From: G963666705 sp963666705
GTDB lineage: Bacteria; Pseudomonadota; Alphaproteobacteria; CADEGL01
Direction of reading: 5' to 3'
DNA length: 64,000 nucleotides
NCBI GenBank assembly: GCA_963666705.2
Contig: CAXXKO010000029.1
Span: 372,001-436,000, forward strand
This document shows positions 26,115 through 34,768 of this stretch, one piece after another; the stretch's first letter is position 1, and the number at the start of each line of letters is the position of its first letter. Made by a program: the position numbers and the translations under genes. The notes under the pieces were generated by a model that was given only the letters and a program-made list of their open reading frames with translations, did no database searches and was not told the DNA's origin.

Positions 26115-26477
26115 CTAGGCGCGGTTGGGGCGCTCGCCCTCGGCGAGGGCGGGGCGGAAGACGCTGATGAGGCGCACGCGCGTCCGCGTGCGGAATCGGT
26201 GGCGCTCGTGCCGGTCGAGGGCGTAGAGGGAGCCTGGGCCGAGCTCGTGAACGGCACCCGTCTCCAGGTCCTCGAGCGTCGCCTCGCCCTCGATCACGTA
26301 GTTGGCCTCGAGGTGGTCGCGGTACCACAACACCGCCTCCCGTCCCGCCTCGAGCACCGCCTCGACGAGGGTGAAGCCGAGCCCGTCCGCCTCATGGAGG
26401 AAGCGCCAGTGGGCGTCGTTCGGGCCCAGCATCTCGCCCGGCGTGCCGGCCAGGTCCGCCTTGCTTCGAACGATCAT
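26115..26477 (-). CDS. Orphan EctC-like ectoine synthase family cupin
   Basis: A 120-residue single-domain cupin with clear similarity to ectoine synthase, which cyclises N-gamma-acetyl-diaminobutyrate. It has MIVRSKADL at the start, the metal and substrate motifs WYRDHLEANYVIEGEATLED near residue 52, and SLYALDRHERHRFR near residue 83. It lacks the usual C-terminal NPPLxGxExHD-type tail and ends at VFRPALAEGERPNRA. No ectA or ectB is present. Its position just upstream of a compatible-solute importer suggests it acts on an imported precursor or has another role in solute metabolism. Confidence 0.82.
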   Translation of the reverse strand: MIVRSKADLAGTPGEMLGPNDAHWRFLHEADGLGFTLVEAVLEAGREAVLWYRDHLEANYVIEGEATLEDLETGAVHELGPGSLYALDRHERHRFRTRTRVRLISVFRPALAEGERPNRA

Positions 26478-26508
26478 GCCGGTTCCCCTTGCATGGGCGC
26501 GGGCGCGG

Positions 26509-26970
26509 TCACCGGCCCGCCTCGGCGACGACGCGGGCGAGGATGGCGTCGAGCTCGCGCGCCATCTCGTCGAGCGCCGGCACCGCGTAGGGCGCGAAGA
26601 CGTGGCTCGGCAGGTGGTAGCTGAGGCGGGCGGTGCCGTCGGCCAGCTCGACAACGTAGAGCCTGAGCGGCGCCTCGACCCCGGCCGCGACGCTCGCCGC
26701 CAGCACGCGCACGGCGAAGCGCGCATTGAAGACCATCACGACCCGGTTGCCCGGGATGTCGACGCCGATGGATTTGGCGCCACAGGAGGCGCAGGCCTGG
26801 GCGACGACCCCCATGCCGTTCGACCGGACCGCGGCCACGAGCTTCTCCACATAGGCGCCGAAGGGCTGGCCCGTCTCGACGGTCTCCGTGCCGGCGTTGG
26901 GGGCCGGGCCCGCGGCCTGCACCCCTGTCGCGATGAGGAGGGCGAGGATGGTGAGCAGGGCGCGGGACAT
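26509..26970 (-). CDS. Exported DUF302 protein
   Basis: A 153-residue protein with a signal peptide (MSRALLTILALLIATGVQA) and a DUF302 domain. Residues 36-150 include FGAYVEKLVAAVRSNGMGVV, VVMVFNARFAVRVLAA and LRLYVVELADGTARLSYHLP, which follow the family pattern. A Cys pair occurs in AQACASCGAKS. The function of DUF302 proteins is not established. It lies 31 bases upstream of the EctC-like gene on the same strand. Confidence 0.82.
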   Translation of the reverse strand: MSRALLTILALLIATGVQAAGPAPNAGTETVETGQPFGAYVEKLVAAVRSNGMGVVAQACASCGAKSIGVDIPGNRVVMVFNARFAVRVLAASVAAGVEAPLRLYVVELADGTARLSYHLPSHVFAPYAVPALDEMARELDAILARVVAEAGR

Positions 26971-27025
26971 GGGAGGCTCCGTCTATGGGCCGGGTTGGCG
27001 ACTATACATCGGCGCCGATGGCACA

Positions 27026-27913
27026 TCATCCCGGGCGCGCCCGGTCGAGCCGGATCAGCGCCAGGTTGGCGACGATGATGACGGCGGCACCGAGAAGGGT
27101 CCACGCGCTGGGGAAGTCGCTGAAGACGGCGAGGCCGAGGAGGGTCGCGCTGACGATCTGGACATAGGCGAAGGGTGCCAAGAGGGAGGCGGGCGCCGCC
27201 TCGAACGCCTTGATCAGGATCAGGTGCGAGAGCGCCCCGACCACACCCATGAGCGCCATCAGCCCCCAGTCGGCGAGGCTCGGCGTGACCCAGACGAAGG
27301 GCAGGACCGGCGTCAGCACGACGAGCCCGGCGACGGGCGTATAGGCGAGGGTGGTCAGCGGCGCATCGACGCGGCTGAGACCCCGCGTCCAGATCTGGTA
27401 GAAGGCGAGGCAAAGCGCGCTCAACAGCACGAGCGAGGAGGCCCAGTGCAAGGCGCCCAGGCCGGGGCGGACGATGATCATGGCGCCCGCGAAGCCGGCC
27501 ACCACCGCGAGCCAGCGCACGGTGCCCACCCGCTCGCCCAACATGGCGGCCGAGAGCGCGGTCACGATCATCGGCCCGATGAAGAGGAGGGCGATGCCCT
27601 CGGCGAGGGGAATGAAGACGATGGCCGAGATGAAGAACACCGTATGGGCGAGGAACCCGGCCGAGCGCAGGAGCTGGAGCCGCGGTGCATTGGTCCTGAA
27701 GGCGCCGAGGCGGCCGACGGCGGCGAGCAGCAGCAGGCCCGCGAGGCTCTGGAAGAAGAAGCGCGCCCAGACGATTTGCGGGACCTGGTAATCGTCACTG
27801 ATGGCCTTGGAGATGGCATCCATGACCGGGAACAGGGACCAGGCGAGCATCATCAGCACGATGCCCCGCGTATGGCCGCGGCCTGCGTCCGGCGCGCCGG
27901 TCCGATCCGTCAT
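27026..27913 (-). CDS. EamA-family drug/metabolite transporter
   Basis: A 295-residue inner-membrane protein with ten predicted hydrophobic segments in two EamA repeats. The first contains WARFFFQSLAGLLLLAAVG, the second ILIKAFEAAPASLLAPFAYV and a final VIIVANLALIRLD. It probably exports a small metabolite. The start at 27913 follows a weak ribosome-binding site; the open frame continues upstream without family similarity. It is divergent from the carboxyltransferase gene. Unlike the EamA gene at 9960-13681 it is intact. Confidence 0.88.
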   Translation of the reverse strand: MTDRTGAPDAGRGHTRGIVLMMLAWSLFPVMDAISKAISDDYQVPQIVWARFFFQSLAGLLLLAAVGRLGAFRTNAPRLQLLRSAGFLAHTVFFISAIVFIPLAEGIALLFIGPMIVTALSAAMLGERVGTVRWLAVVAGFAGAMIIVRPGLGALHWASSLVLLSALCLAFYQIWTRGLSRVDAPLTTLAYTPVAGLVVLTPVLPFVWVTPSLADWGLMALMGVVGALSHLILIKAFEAAPASLLAPFAYVQIVSATLLGLAVFSDFPSAWTLLGAAVIIVANLALIRLDRARPG

Positions 27914-28092
27914 GAACCCTCCCCGCAAGACCCCCAAGTTCGTGGTTATCTTAGGATCACCCGGCGACCTCGCGGAGCGAAATCGGTGCCGTCGGGGCCG
28001 GCGATCGCAATTTGATTCGCGACGCGGCGCCGTCCTATAAACCGGGGTTTGGAAGGCGTCCCCACCATCCACATGGCCCGACGGGAGAGCTT

Positions 28093-29640
28093 ATGAGTTG
28101 GCACAAGCAGGTCGAGGAGATCGAGCGCAAGCGCGCCCTCGCCAAGGCGCTGGGCGGCGCAGAATCGGTCGCCCGTCACCACGCCAAGGGCCGCCTCACG
28201 GTGCGCGAGCGCATCGACATCTTCCTGGACCCGGGCTCGTTCCGGGAGATCGGCCCCGCCGCCGGCGCCGCCGAGCACGACGGGCAAGGGAACCTGGTCG
28301 GGTTCTCGCCGGCCAACTTCGTGCTCGGCATGGGCAAGGTTGGTGGCCGGGCCTGCGTCGTCGGCGGCGAGGACTTCACCCTCAAGGGCGGCTCGCCAAA
28401 CGAAGCGGGCCTGCGCAAGAGCGCCTATACGGAGGAGCTGGCGCTCCAGTATCGGGTGCCGCTGGTGCGCCTCCACGAGGGCGGCGGCGGCAGTGTCGCG
28501 GCAGGCAGCTCGGGGACCGTCGGCAGCCCCGTCTTCGAGCCGCCGCGCTTCCAGGCAATCGCCCGCGTCCTCGCCGCCGTGCCGGTGGCCTCGGCGGCGC
28601 TCGGCCCGGTGGCCGGGATGCCGGCCTCGCGCCTCGTAGCCTCGCACTTCTGCGTCATGACGCGGGAGGGCTCGCAAGTCATGGTCGCCGGCCCGGCCGT
28701 GGTCGAGCGGGCGCTGAACCAGAAGATCACCAAGGAGGATCTAGGCGGCTCGGCCGTCCACGGATACAACGGCGTCGTCGACAATATCGCCGAGGACGAG
28801 GCCGACGCCCTCGCCCAGATTCGAAAGTTTCTCTCCTATCTTCCTCAAAATGTTTGGGAATTAGCGTCCGTCATCGACGCTGGCGACAGCCCGGACCGGC
28901 GCGAGGAGGCGCTGCTGACCATCATTCCGGAGAGCCGGCGCCGCGCCTTCGACATGCGCAAGCTCGTGGCCATGGTGATGGACGCGGGGTCGGTCTTCGA
29001 GACGGGCGCCCTGCACGGCCGAGAGCTCATCACCGCCTTCGCCCGATTGGATGGCCAGCCCGTCGGCGTGTTCTCGAACGACTGCCGCTACTACGCGGGC
29101 GCCATGACGGCGGCGGCGGCGCGCAAGGTCATCCGCTTCATCAAGGTCTGTGAGACCTTCCACCTGCCCATCGTGACCTTCGTCGACGAGCCGGGGTTCA
29201 TGATCGGCATCGAGGCCGAGCGCGCTGGCACCATCCGCTACGGCACCGACGCGGCCCTCGCCGCCGCCGACTGCACGGTGCCCTGGGCGTCGGTCATGGT
29301 GCGCAAGTCCTTCGGCGTTGCTTCGGCCGCCCATTTCGGACCGGGCGCCTATATCGTCGCCTGGCCCTCGGCCGAGATGGGGGCCGTCCCCGCCGAGGGC
29401 GGCGTGGCGGTCGCCTTCGGACGCGACATCGCCGCATCGCCGGACCCCGAGGCACGGCGGCGGGAACTCGAGGACATGGTGGCCGCCGGGCAATCGCCCG
29501 TCCCGCGCGCCGACTCATTCTCGCTCCACGACCTCATCGACCCGCGCGATACGCGGCCCGTGCTTTGCGACTGGGTCGAGCGGGTCCAGCCGCTGCTGCC
29601 CGCGCTCCTCGGCCCGCTTGCGACCCGGTACGGGTTGTGA
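28093..29640 (+). CDS. Acyl-CoA carboxyltransferase subunit (AccD/PccB-like)
   Basis: A 515-residue carboxyltransferase that moves carboxyl from biotin to an acyl-CoA. The N-terminal half has RHHAKGRLTVRERIDIFLDP, and the CoA-binding region has LVRLHEGGGGSVAAGSSG. The C-terminal half has VFSNDCRYYAGAMTAAAARK, TFVDEPGFMIGIEAE and AHFGPGAYIVAWPSAEMGAV. The ATG at 28093 gives the normal family start. A biotinyl carrier is encoded at 31167 and a CoA-transferase lies between, but no biotin carboxylase gene is in the window. The acyl-CoA substrate cannot be assigned. Confidence 0.9.
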   Translation: MSWHKQVEEIERKRALAKALGGAESVARHHAKGRLTVRERIDIFLDPGSFREIGPAAGAAEHDGQGNLVGFSPANFVLGMGKVGGRACVVGGEDFTLKGGSPNEAGLRKSAYTEELALQYRVPLVRLHEGGGGSVAAGSSGTVGSPVFEPPRFQAIARVLAAVPVASAALGPVAGMPASRLVASHFCVMTREGSQVMVAGPAVVERALNQKITKEDLGGSAVHGYNGVVDNIAEDEADALAQIRKFLSYLPQNVWELASVIDAGDSPDRREEALLTIIPESRRRAFDMRKLVAMVMDAGSVFETGALHGRELITAFARLDGQPVGVFSNDCRYYAGAMTAAAARKVIRFIKVCETFHLPIVTFVDEPGFMIGIEAERAGTIRYGTDAALAAADCTVPWASVMVRKSFGVASAAHFGPGAYIVAWPSAEMGAVPAEGGVAVAFGRDIAASPDPEARRRELEDMVAAGQSPVPRADSFSLHDLIDPRDTRPVLCDWVERVQPLLPALLGPLATRYGL

Positions 29641-29758
29641 GGACCGGTGCCCCGCGGTCCCGGCTTGACCTTGCGGCTGGGATGCCCATCTTGTGGCTGG
29701 CGGCGCCCGGGCGCGCGCCACGAACGCAACCGAACCGGCTGAATCGGCCCCCACGACC

Positions 29759-30946
29759 ATGACCGGACCACTCGACGGCTTCCGCATCATCGACTTGACG
29801 ACCATGGTCTCGGGCCCGCTCGCGACCATGATGCTGGGCGACCAGGGCGCCGAGGTGATCAAGGTCGAGATGCCGGGGCAGGGCGACCACACCCGCGCCG
29901 GCGGCAACCGCCAGGGCGGGCTGCCGGCCGCCTTCCTCAACACCAATCGCAACAAGCGCTCCATCACCATCGACCTGAAGGCCGAGGAGGGCAGGGCGGT
30001 CCTGAGGCGCCTCGCCGCCGGGGCCGACGTGCTGATCCAGAACTTCCGCCCGGGCGTGGTCGAGCGCATCGGCGTCGGCGAAGACGACATTCGCGCCGTC
30101 GCCCCCCAGATCGTCTACGTCTCCATCAGCGGCTTCGGCGAGACCGGGCCCTATTCCCACAAGCCGGTCTACGACCCCATCATCCAGGCGCTCTCGGGCT
30201 TGGCTTCGGTGCAGGGCGGCAGTGACGAGAGCCGGCCGCGCCTGGTGCGCACCATCGTGCCCGACAAGGTGACCGCGATCACCGCCGCCCAGGCGGTGAC
30301 GGCCGCCCTTCTCGCGCGCGAGCGCACCGGCATCGGCCAGCATGTCCGCCTCTCCATGATGGACGCCGTCCTCTCGTTCCTGTGGGCCTCGGACATGGGG
30401 GGGCAGACATTCGTCGACCGCGAGGTGAGCCAGCAGGCCGCGGCGAGCTTCATCGACCTGATCTATGAGACCGAGGACGGCTTCATGAGCGTGGCGGCCA
30501 TGAACGACAAGGAATGGCGTGCCCTGTGCCACGCCGTCGAGCGGCCCGAGTGGCTCGACGACCCGCGTTTCAAGACGCCGGCGCTGCGCGAGATGAACAT
30601 CGACGACCGCCTGTCCCTGACCCAAGCGCGTCTGCTGACCCGCACGGCCGCCGAGTGGATGGAGATCCTGGACCGGCACGGCGTGCCCTGCGCCCCGGTG
30701 CTGACCCGCAACGAGGTGCCCCACCACCCCCAGGCGCGGGCGAGCGCGGTCCTGGTGGAGACCGATCACCCCCATGCCGGGCGCCTGCGCCAGGCCATCA
30801 CGGCGGCGCGCTTCGACCGCACGCCGGCTGACATTCGCTACGGCGCCCCGCACCTGGGCGAGCACACGGACGAGATTTTGGGTGAGATCGGCCTGACGGA
30901 GGCCGAGATCGGCGCCCTGCGCGCGGGCGGTATCGTGGGTGGTTAG
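29759..30946 (+). CDS. CaiB/BaiF family III CoA-transferase
   Basis: A 395-residue family III CoA-transferase. It starts TGPLDGFRIIDLTTMVSGPL, has the helix IKVEMPGQGDHTR, and carries the catalytic Asp in HKPVYDPIIQALSGLASV near residue 140. It lies 118 bases after the carboxyltransferase on the same strand and is only distantly similar to the CoA-transferase at 2058-3215. It likely supplies the acyl-CoA substrate for the carboxyltransferase; this is an inference from gene order. Confidence 0.9.
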   Translation: MTGPLDGFRIIDLTTMVSGPLATMMLGDQGAEVIKVEMPGQGDHTRAGGNRQGGLPAAFLNTNRNKRSITIDLKAEEGRAVLRRLAAGADVLIQNFRPGVVERIGVGEDDIRAVAPQIVYVSISGFGETGPYSHKPVYDPIIQALSGLASVQGGSDESRPRLVRTIVPDKVTAITAAQAVTAALLARERTGIGQHVRLSMMDAVLSFLWASDMGGQTFVDREVSQQAAASFIDLIYETEDGFMSVAAMNDKEWRALCHAVERPEWLDDPRFKTPALREMNIDDRLSLTQARLLTRTAAEWMEILDRHGVPCAPVLTRNEVPHHPQARASAVLVETDHPHAGRLRQAITAARFDRTPADIRYGAPHLGEHTDEILGEIGLTEAEIGALRAGGIVGG

Positions 30947-30974
30947 GCCCGGCCCCTGCGAGATCGTGCCACTG

Positions 30975-31105
30975 GCCTCACCCTTCGTCCTTCGACAGGC
31001 TCAAGGTGAGGAGGGGGAGGGACTGGTCTTCACCCATCGTCCTTCGACAGGCTCGGGACGAAGGGTGGTGGCACGGCCCTCATGCTGAGCTTGTCGAAGT
31101 ATGGG
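30975..31105. repeat. Dispersed TTCGACAGGCTC-type intergenic repeat
   Basis: Three related modules: TCGTCCTTCGACAGGCTC occurs twice and a third, inverted, reads GAGCTTGTCGAAGTAT. They can pair with one another into stem-loops. This type of repeat is common between genes in several alphaproteobacteria. It fills the gap between the CoA-transferase and biotinyl-carrier genes. Confidence 0.65.
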
Positions 31106-31166
31106 GGCTGGTGCCGCGCGCTGCGATTTTGTGGGGTCAGGCCGTTCTGGTGAGGGGGTAGAAAGC

Positions 31167-31388
31167 ATGGCGGATATCGTCGTCCGGGCGCCGGTGGCTG
31201 GGACCGTGTGGAAGATCGAGGCCGCCGTCGGTGAGGCGCTGGCGGCCGAGGCGGAGATCATGATCCTCGAATCCATGAAGATGGAGGTCCCGGTCACAGC
31301 CCCCGAGGGCGGCACCCTCATCGAGCTTCTGGTGGACGAGGAGGAGGTCATCGCCGAGGGCCAGGACTTGGCCGTGATCCGGCCATAA
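31167..31388 (+). CDS. Biotin/lipoyl attachment domain protein (biotinyl carrier)
   Basis: A 73-residue stand-alone biotinyl domain. The attachment lysine is in the canonical IMILESMKMEVPV at about residue 38. The rest is the expected flattened beta-barrel, from IVVRAPVAGTVWKI to EEEVIAEGQDLAVIRP. It would carry carboxybiotin to a carboxyltransferase, most simply the one at 28093-29640. The ATG at 31167 gives the normal length for a free-standing carrier. Confidence 0.92.
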   Translation: MADIVVRAPVAGTVWKIEAAVGEALAAEAEIMILESMKMEVPVTAPEGGTLIELLVDEEEVIAEGQDLAVIRP

Positions 31389-31514
31389 CTGCTGGTCCAG
31401 GGCCGCACCATCGAGGAATACGCGCGCGTCTGGATCCAGTTCGTGACCGAGCTCGACTGGGGCGAGGTCGTGGGCGAGCTGGGCGATACGATTGCGGCCA
31501 TGGAGTCAGGGTGA
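31389..31514 (+). pseudogene. Probable gene remnant directly after the biotinyl carrier
   Basis: Forty-one codons without a start, opening immediately after the biotinyl-carrier stop and reading LVQGRTIEEYARVWIQFVT, then ELDWGEVVGELGD, to TGA at 31512-31514. The composition looks like real coding sequence and is acidic. It may be the end of a deleted gene; no family was recognised. Confidence 0.35.
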
Positions 31515-31709
31515 CGCCAAGGCCCTCGGCCCCATCCGCAAGTGGTATTTGGCCGGTATGCTAAGCTGGATCGGTCGTTAGTTTTCCGGAGAACGATCGG
31601 GCAAGGGAAAAACTTCGCCGCTGGACCTCGGTTGCGGTGGACAGCAGATCACCCGAGGATGTAATGCAGGGCCGCCACGCGGCGGTGAAACAGGTTGGAA
31701 CGATAGGCC

Positions 31710-33239
31710 ATGGCGAGAGAACAGGGGCGGAGAGGCGGACGGGATTCGCGGCGCGCGCTGCGCACGGCGACCCCCATCGTGGTGATGCCGGCGCTCGTCC
31801 GCGAAATTCCGGTCTATGAGGTGCTGAACCAGGAAGGCGAGGAGCTGATCCACGACGCCTCGATGAAGATCCTCGAGGAGGTGGGCATCGACTTCCGCGA
31901 CGACGAAGCGATCGATCTGTGGCGCGCGGCGGGCGCCGAGATCGAGGGCCAGCGGGTACGCATCCCGCGCGAGCTGCTTCTGGCAGAGCTGGCCCATGCG
32001 CCCGAGACCATCACCATGCACGGCCGCAACCCGGCCCGGACAGTGGACGTGGGCGGCCGGTCCACGATCTTCGTCCCCACCTACGGCTCGCCCTTCGTGC
32101 TCGATTTCGAGGGCAATCGCCGCTACGGCACGCTTGCAGACCTCCACAACTTCCACAAGCTCGCCTACATGGCCCCTTGCATGCACAATACCGGAGCCGT
32201 CACCTGCGAGCCCGTGGACATCCCCGTCTCCAAGCGCCATCTGCACATCACCTATAGCGTGCTGCGCCATTCGGACATGCCCTTCATGGGCGCCACCACG
32301 GCGCCCGAGCGGGCGGAAGACACGGTCACGATGGCGAAGATCGTCTATGGCGACGCGTTCATCGAGGCCAATACGGTCATGGCCTCGGTCATCAATTGCA
32401 ACTCGCCCCTGGTGTGGGACGCGATCATGCTCGGCGCCCTCAAGTGCTACGCGCGCCACAACCAGGCGACCCTGGTCTCGCCCTTCGTGCTCGCGGGCGC
32501 CAATACCCCGGCCAGTACCGTGGGCGCCCTCGCCCAGCTCAACGCCGAGGCGCTGGCGGGCATTGCCTTCGCCCAGATCGTGCGGCCGGGCGCGCCCACC
32601 ATCTACGGCCAGTTCCTGGCCGCCGTGTCCATGAAGTCGGGCGCGCCCATGGCCGGGACGCCCGAGCTCGGCCACCTCAATTTCATGGTCGGGCAACTGG
32701 CGCGGCGCTACCGCCTGCCGTGGCGCTCGAGCGGCATGGTCGCGGGCTCGAAGGTCATGGACGCGCAAGCCGCCTACGAATCCATCAACAGCATGTATGC
32801 CATCCTGCTGGCGGGCGCGAACTTCGTGCTCCATACGGCGGGTTGGCTCGAGGCCGGCCTCACGGCGAGTTACGCCAAGTTCATGCTGGACGCGGAGCAG
32901 ATGGCGATGTTCTACAAGCTCGCGCGGGGCGTCGACCTCTCGGATTTGAAGCCGGCCATGGCGGCGGTGCGCGAGATCGGCCCGGGCGGGCACTACCTCG
33001 GCACGGAACACACCCAGGAGAATTTCCAGAGCGCCTTCTTCATGCCCGAGCTCTTCGACAACAACAGTTACGAGCAGTGGCTGGCCGAGGGCGCCACGGA
33101 TGCGACGAGTCGCGCCCTCGTGGCGGCCAAGGAGGCGCTCGACCGCTACGAGGCACCGCCGCTCGACCAAAGCATCGACGAGGCGCTCAAGGACTTCATC
33201 CGGCGGCGCGAGGCGGTGTTGCCGGACGAGGTCACGTAA
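31710..33239 (+). CDS. Trimethylamine methyltransferase (MttB) superfamily protein, non-pyrrolysine
   Basis: A 509-residue MttB-superfamily TIM-barrel methyltransferase, expected to move a methyl group from a quaternary or tertiary amine to a corrinoid protein. Family segments include HDASMKILEEVGIDF near residue 48, HNTGAVTCEPVD near residue 160, TIYGQFLAAVSMKSGAP near residue 300 and a C-terminal IGPGGHYLGTEHTQENF. The frame has no in-frame amber codon, and the MAGTPELG segment reads straight through. It is therefore of the MtgB-like (glycine betaine) type rather than true pyrrolysine MttB. The basic N-terminal 25 residues may be extra; a second ATG lies at 31785. First gene of the cluster. 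Confidence 0.88.
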   Translation: MAREQGRRGGRDSRRALRTATPIVVMPALVREIPVYEVLNQEGEELIHDASMKILEEVGIDFRDDEAIDLWRAAGAEIEGQRVRIPRELLLAELAHAPETITMHGRNPARTVDVGGRSTIFVPTYGSPFVLDFEGNRRYGTLADLHNFHKLAYMAPCMHNTGAVTCEPVDIPVSKRHLHITYSVLRHSDMPFMGATTAPERAEDTVTMAKIVYGDAFIEANTVMASVINCNSPLVWDAIMLGALKCYARHNQATLVSPFVLAGANTPASTVGALAQLNAEALAGIAFAQIVRPGAPTIYGQFLAAVSMKSGAPMAGTPELGHLNFMVGQLARRYRLPWRSSGMVAGSKVMDAQAAYESINSMYAILLAGANFVLHTAGWLEAGLTASYAKFMLDAEQMAMFYKLARGVDLSDLKPAMAAVREIGPGGHYLGTEHTQENFQSAFFMPELFDNNSYEQWLAEGATDATSRALVAAKEALDRYEAPPLDQSIDEALKDFIRRREAVLPDEVT

Positions 33240-33405
33240 TGCCGAATTCGCGCGTATGGGGGGTAAAATCCAAGTATCAATCGAGGCGCTTTGTCGCAGG
33301 TTGGCAAGGCAGTGTCGCCCGCTGCACAGTTTTGCGTAAGGATTGGTAGGTAAGTTAGCTAGGATCGACGGCGCGCCGCGCGCCCCTGGGCAGAGGAACA
33401 TGGCC

Positions 33406-34125
33406 ATGGCCGAGCAGGACGATATTGACCTTTCGTCATTGTCGGACGACGACCTCGTCGCGCAGATGCACGACGACCTTTACGACGGCCTAAGGGAAGA
33501 GATCGAGGAGGGGACGAATATTCTTCTCGGGCGCGGGTGGACGCCTTACGACACCCTGACCAAGGCCCTGGTCGAGGGCATGCGCATCGTCGGCATCGAT
33601 TTCCGCGACGGCATCCTCTTCGTGCCCGAGGTGCTGATGGCCGCCAACGCCATGAAGGGCGGCATGTTCATTTTGCGCCCGCTCCTGGCCGAGACGGGCG
33701 CGCCCAAGATGGGCACGATGGTGATCGGCACCGTCAAGGGCGACATCCACGACATCGGCAAGAACCTGGTCGGGATGATGATGGAGGGGGCCGGATTCGA
33801 GGTCGTCGATATCGGCATCAACAACCCGGTCGAGGACTACCTGCAAGCGCTCGAGGAGCACGATGCCGACATCCTCGGCATGTCGGCGCTCCTGACCACC
33901 ACCATGCCCTACATGAAGGTCGTCATCGACACCCTCAAGGAGAAGGGCCTCCGCAACGACTACGTCGTCATGGTCGGCGGGGCGCCCTTGAGCGAGGCCT
34001 TCGCCATGAGCATCGGCGCCGACGCCTATTGCCGTGACGCGGCCGTGGCCGTAGAGACGGCCAAGGAGCTCATGGCCACCCGACAGGGCTCGGCCGCGGC
34101 GCAGATGAAGGCGGCCGAGGGATAG
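33406..34125 (+). CDS. Corrinoid (methyl-carrier) protein
   Basis: A 239-residue two-domain cobalamin-binding protein of the MtbC/MtgC/MetH type. The N-terminal helical cap includes ALVEGMRIVGIDFRDGILFV. The Rossmann domain has the lower-ligand motif TVKGDIHDIGKNLV, then GMSALLTTTMPYMK and MVGGAPLSEAFA. GAGGAA seven bases upstream favours the ATG at 33406; an ATG at 33400 is also possible. It should accept methyl from the MttB-like protein and pass it to the methyltransferase at 35101. Confidence 0.92.
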   Translation: MAEQDDIDLSSLSDDDLVAQMHDDLYDGLREEIEEGTNILLGRGWTPYDTLTKALVEGMRIVGIDFRDGILFVPEVLMAANAMKGGMFILRPLLAETGAPKMGTMVIGTVKGDIHDIGKNLVGMMMEGAGFEVVDIGINNPVEDYLQALEEHDADILGMSALLTTTMPYMKVVIDTLKEKGLRNDYVVMVGGAPLSEAFAMSIGADAYCRDAAVAVETAKELMATRQGSAAAQMKAAEG

Positions 34126-34129
34126 GGCG

Positions 34130-34768
34130 ATGGCCGCCCGGCTGCCCGTGCTGCTGATCGCCTGCGGCGCGCTGGCCCGGGAGGTGACCGATCTGATCCG
34201 CGCCAACGGCTGGGACCATCTCGAGGTGACCTGCCTGCCGGCCCATTTCCACAACACCCCGCAGCACATCGCCGGCGGTGTGGCCGCCAAGATCCGCGCG
34301 GCCCGCGGGCGGTACGCGGATATCCTGGTGCTCTATGGCGACTGCGGCACGGCGGGCGCGCTCGACCGTGTGCTCGAGGAGGAAGGGGTCGAGCGCATCG
34401 CCGGCCCGCACTGCTACGAGTTCTACATGGGCGCCCCGGATTTCGCTGCTCTCGCGGAGGCGGAGCCGGGCTGCTTCTTTCTGACCGACTACCTGGCCCG
34501 CCACTTCGACCGGCTGATCGTCAAGGGTCTCGGCCTCGACCGCTTTCCGCAGCTCCTGCCCGACTACTTCGGCAACTACACCAGGCTCGTCTACCTGTCC
34601 CAGGTGGACGACCCGGCCTTGGTTGCGGAGGCCGCGGCGGCGGCCGAGCGCCTCGGCCTCGCCTTCGAGCACCGCCGCACGGGCTATGGCGAGCTCGGCC
34701 GCTTCATGGCCCAGGCCGCGCAAGGGGATGGCAACGATGGCCGCGCTGACGACCGTCTATTGGCGTGA
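34130..34768 (+). CDS. DUF1638 protein
   Basis: A 212-residue DUF1638 protein. It has LLIACGALAREVTDLIRANG at the N-terminus, ILVLYGDCGTAGALDRVL near residue 65, HCYEFYMGAP, and FFLTDYLARHFDRLIVKGLG. Conserved Cys and His residues (IACGA, GDCGT, GPHCYEF) suggest a metal or corrinoid-related site. DUF1638 proteins are repeatedly encoded beside corrinoid methyltransferases, but their function is unknown. It starts four bases after the corrinoid-protein stop and overlaps the next gene. Confidence 0.82.
   Translation: MAARLPVLLIACGALAREVTDLIRANGWDHLEVTCLPAHFHNTPQHIAGGVAAKIRAARGRYADILVLYGDCGTAGALDRVLEEEGVERIAGPHCYEFYMGAPDFAALAEAEPGCFFLTDYLARHFDRLIVKGLGLDRFPQLLPDYFGNYTRLVYLSQVDDPALVAEAAAAAERLGLAFEHRRTGYGELGRFMAQAAQGDGNDGRADDRLLA

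Noticed and set aside
31710..33239. Pyrrolysine-containing trimethylamine methyltransferase
   Set aside because: There is no in-frame TAG and no pyrrolysine synthesis genes are seen, so a non-pyrrolysine homologue is the right reading.
31578..33407. A 609-codon open frame on the minus strand
   Set aside because: It is the antisense shadow of the MttB-family gene in GC-rich DNA. Its translation is His/Arg/Gly-rich without any domain, while the plus strand encodes a complete family protein.
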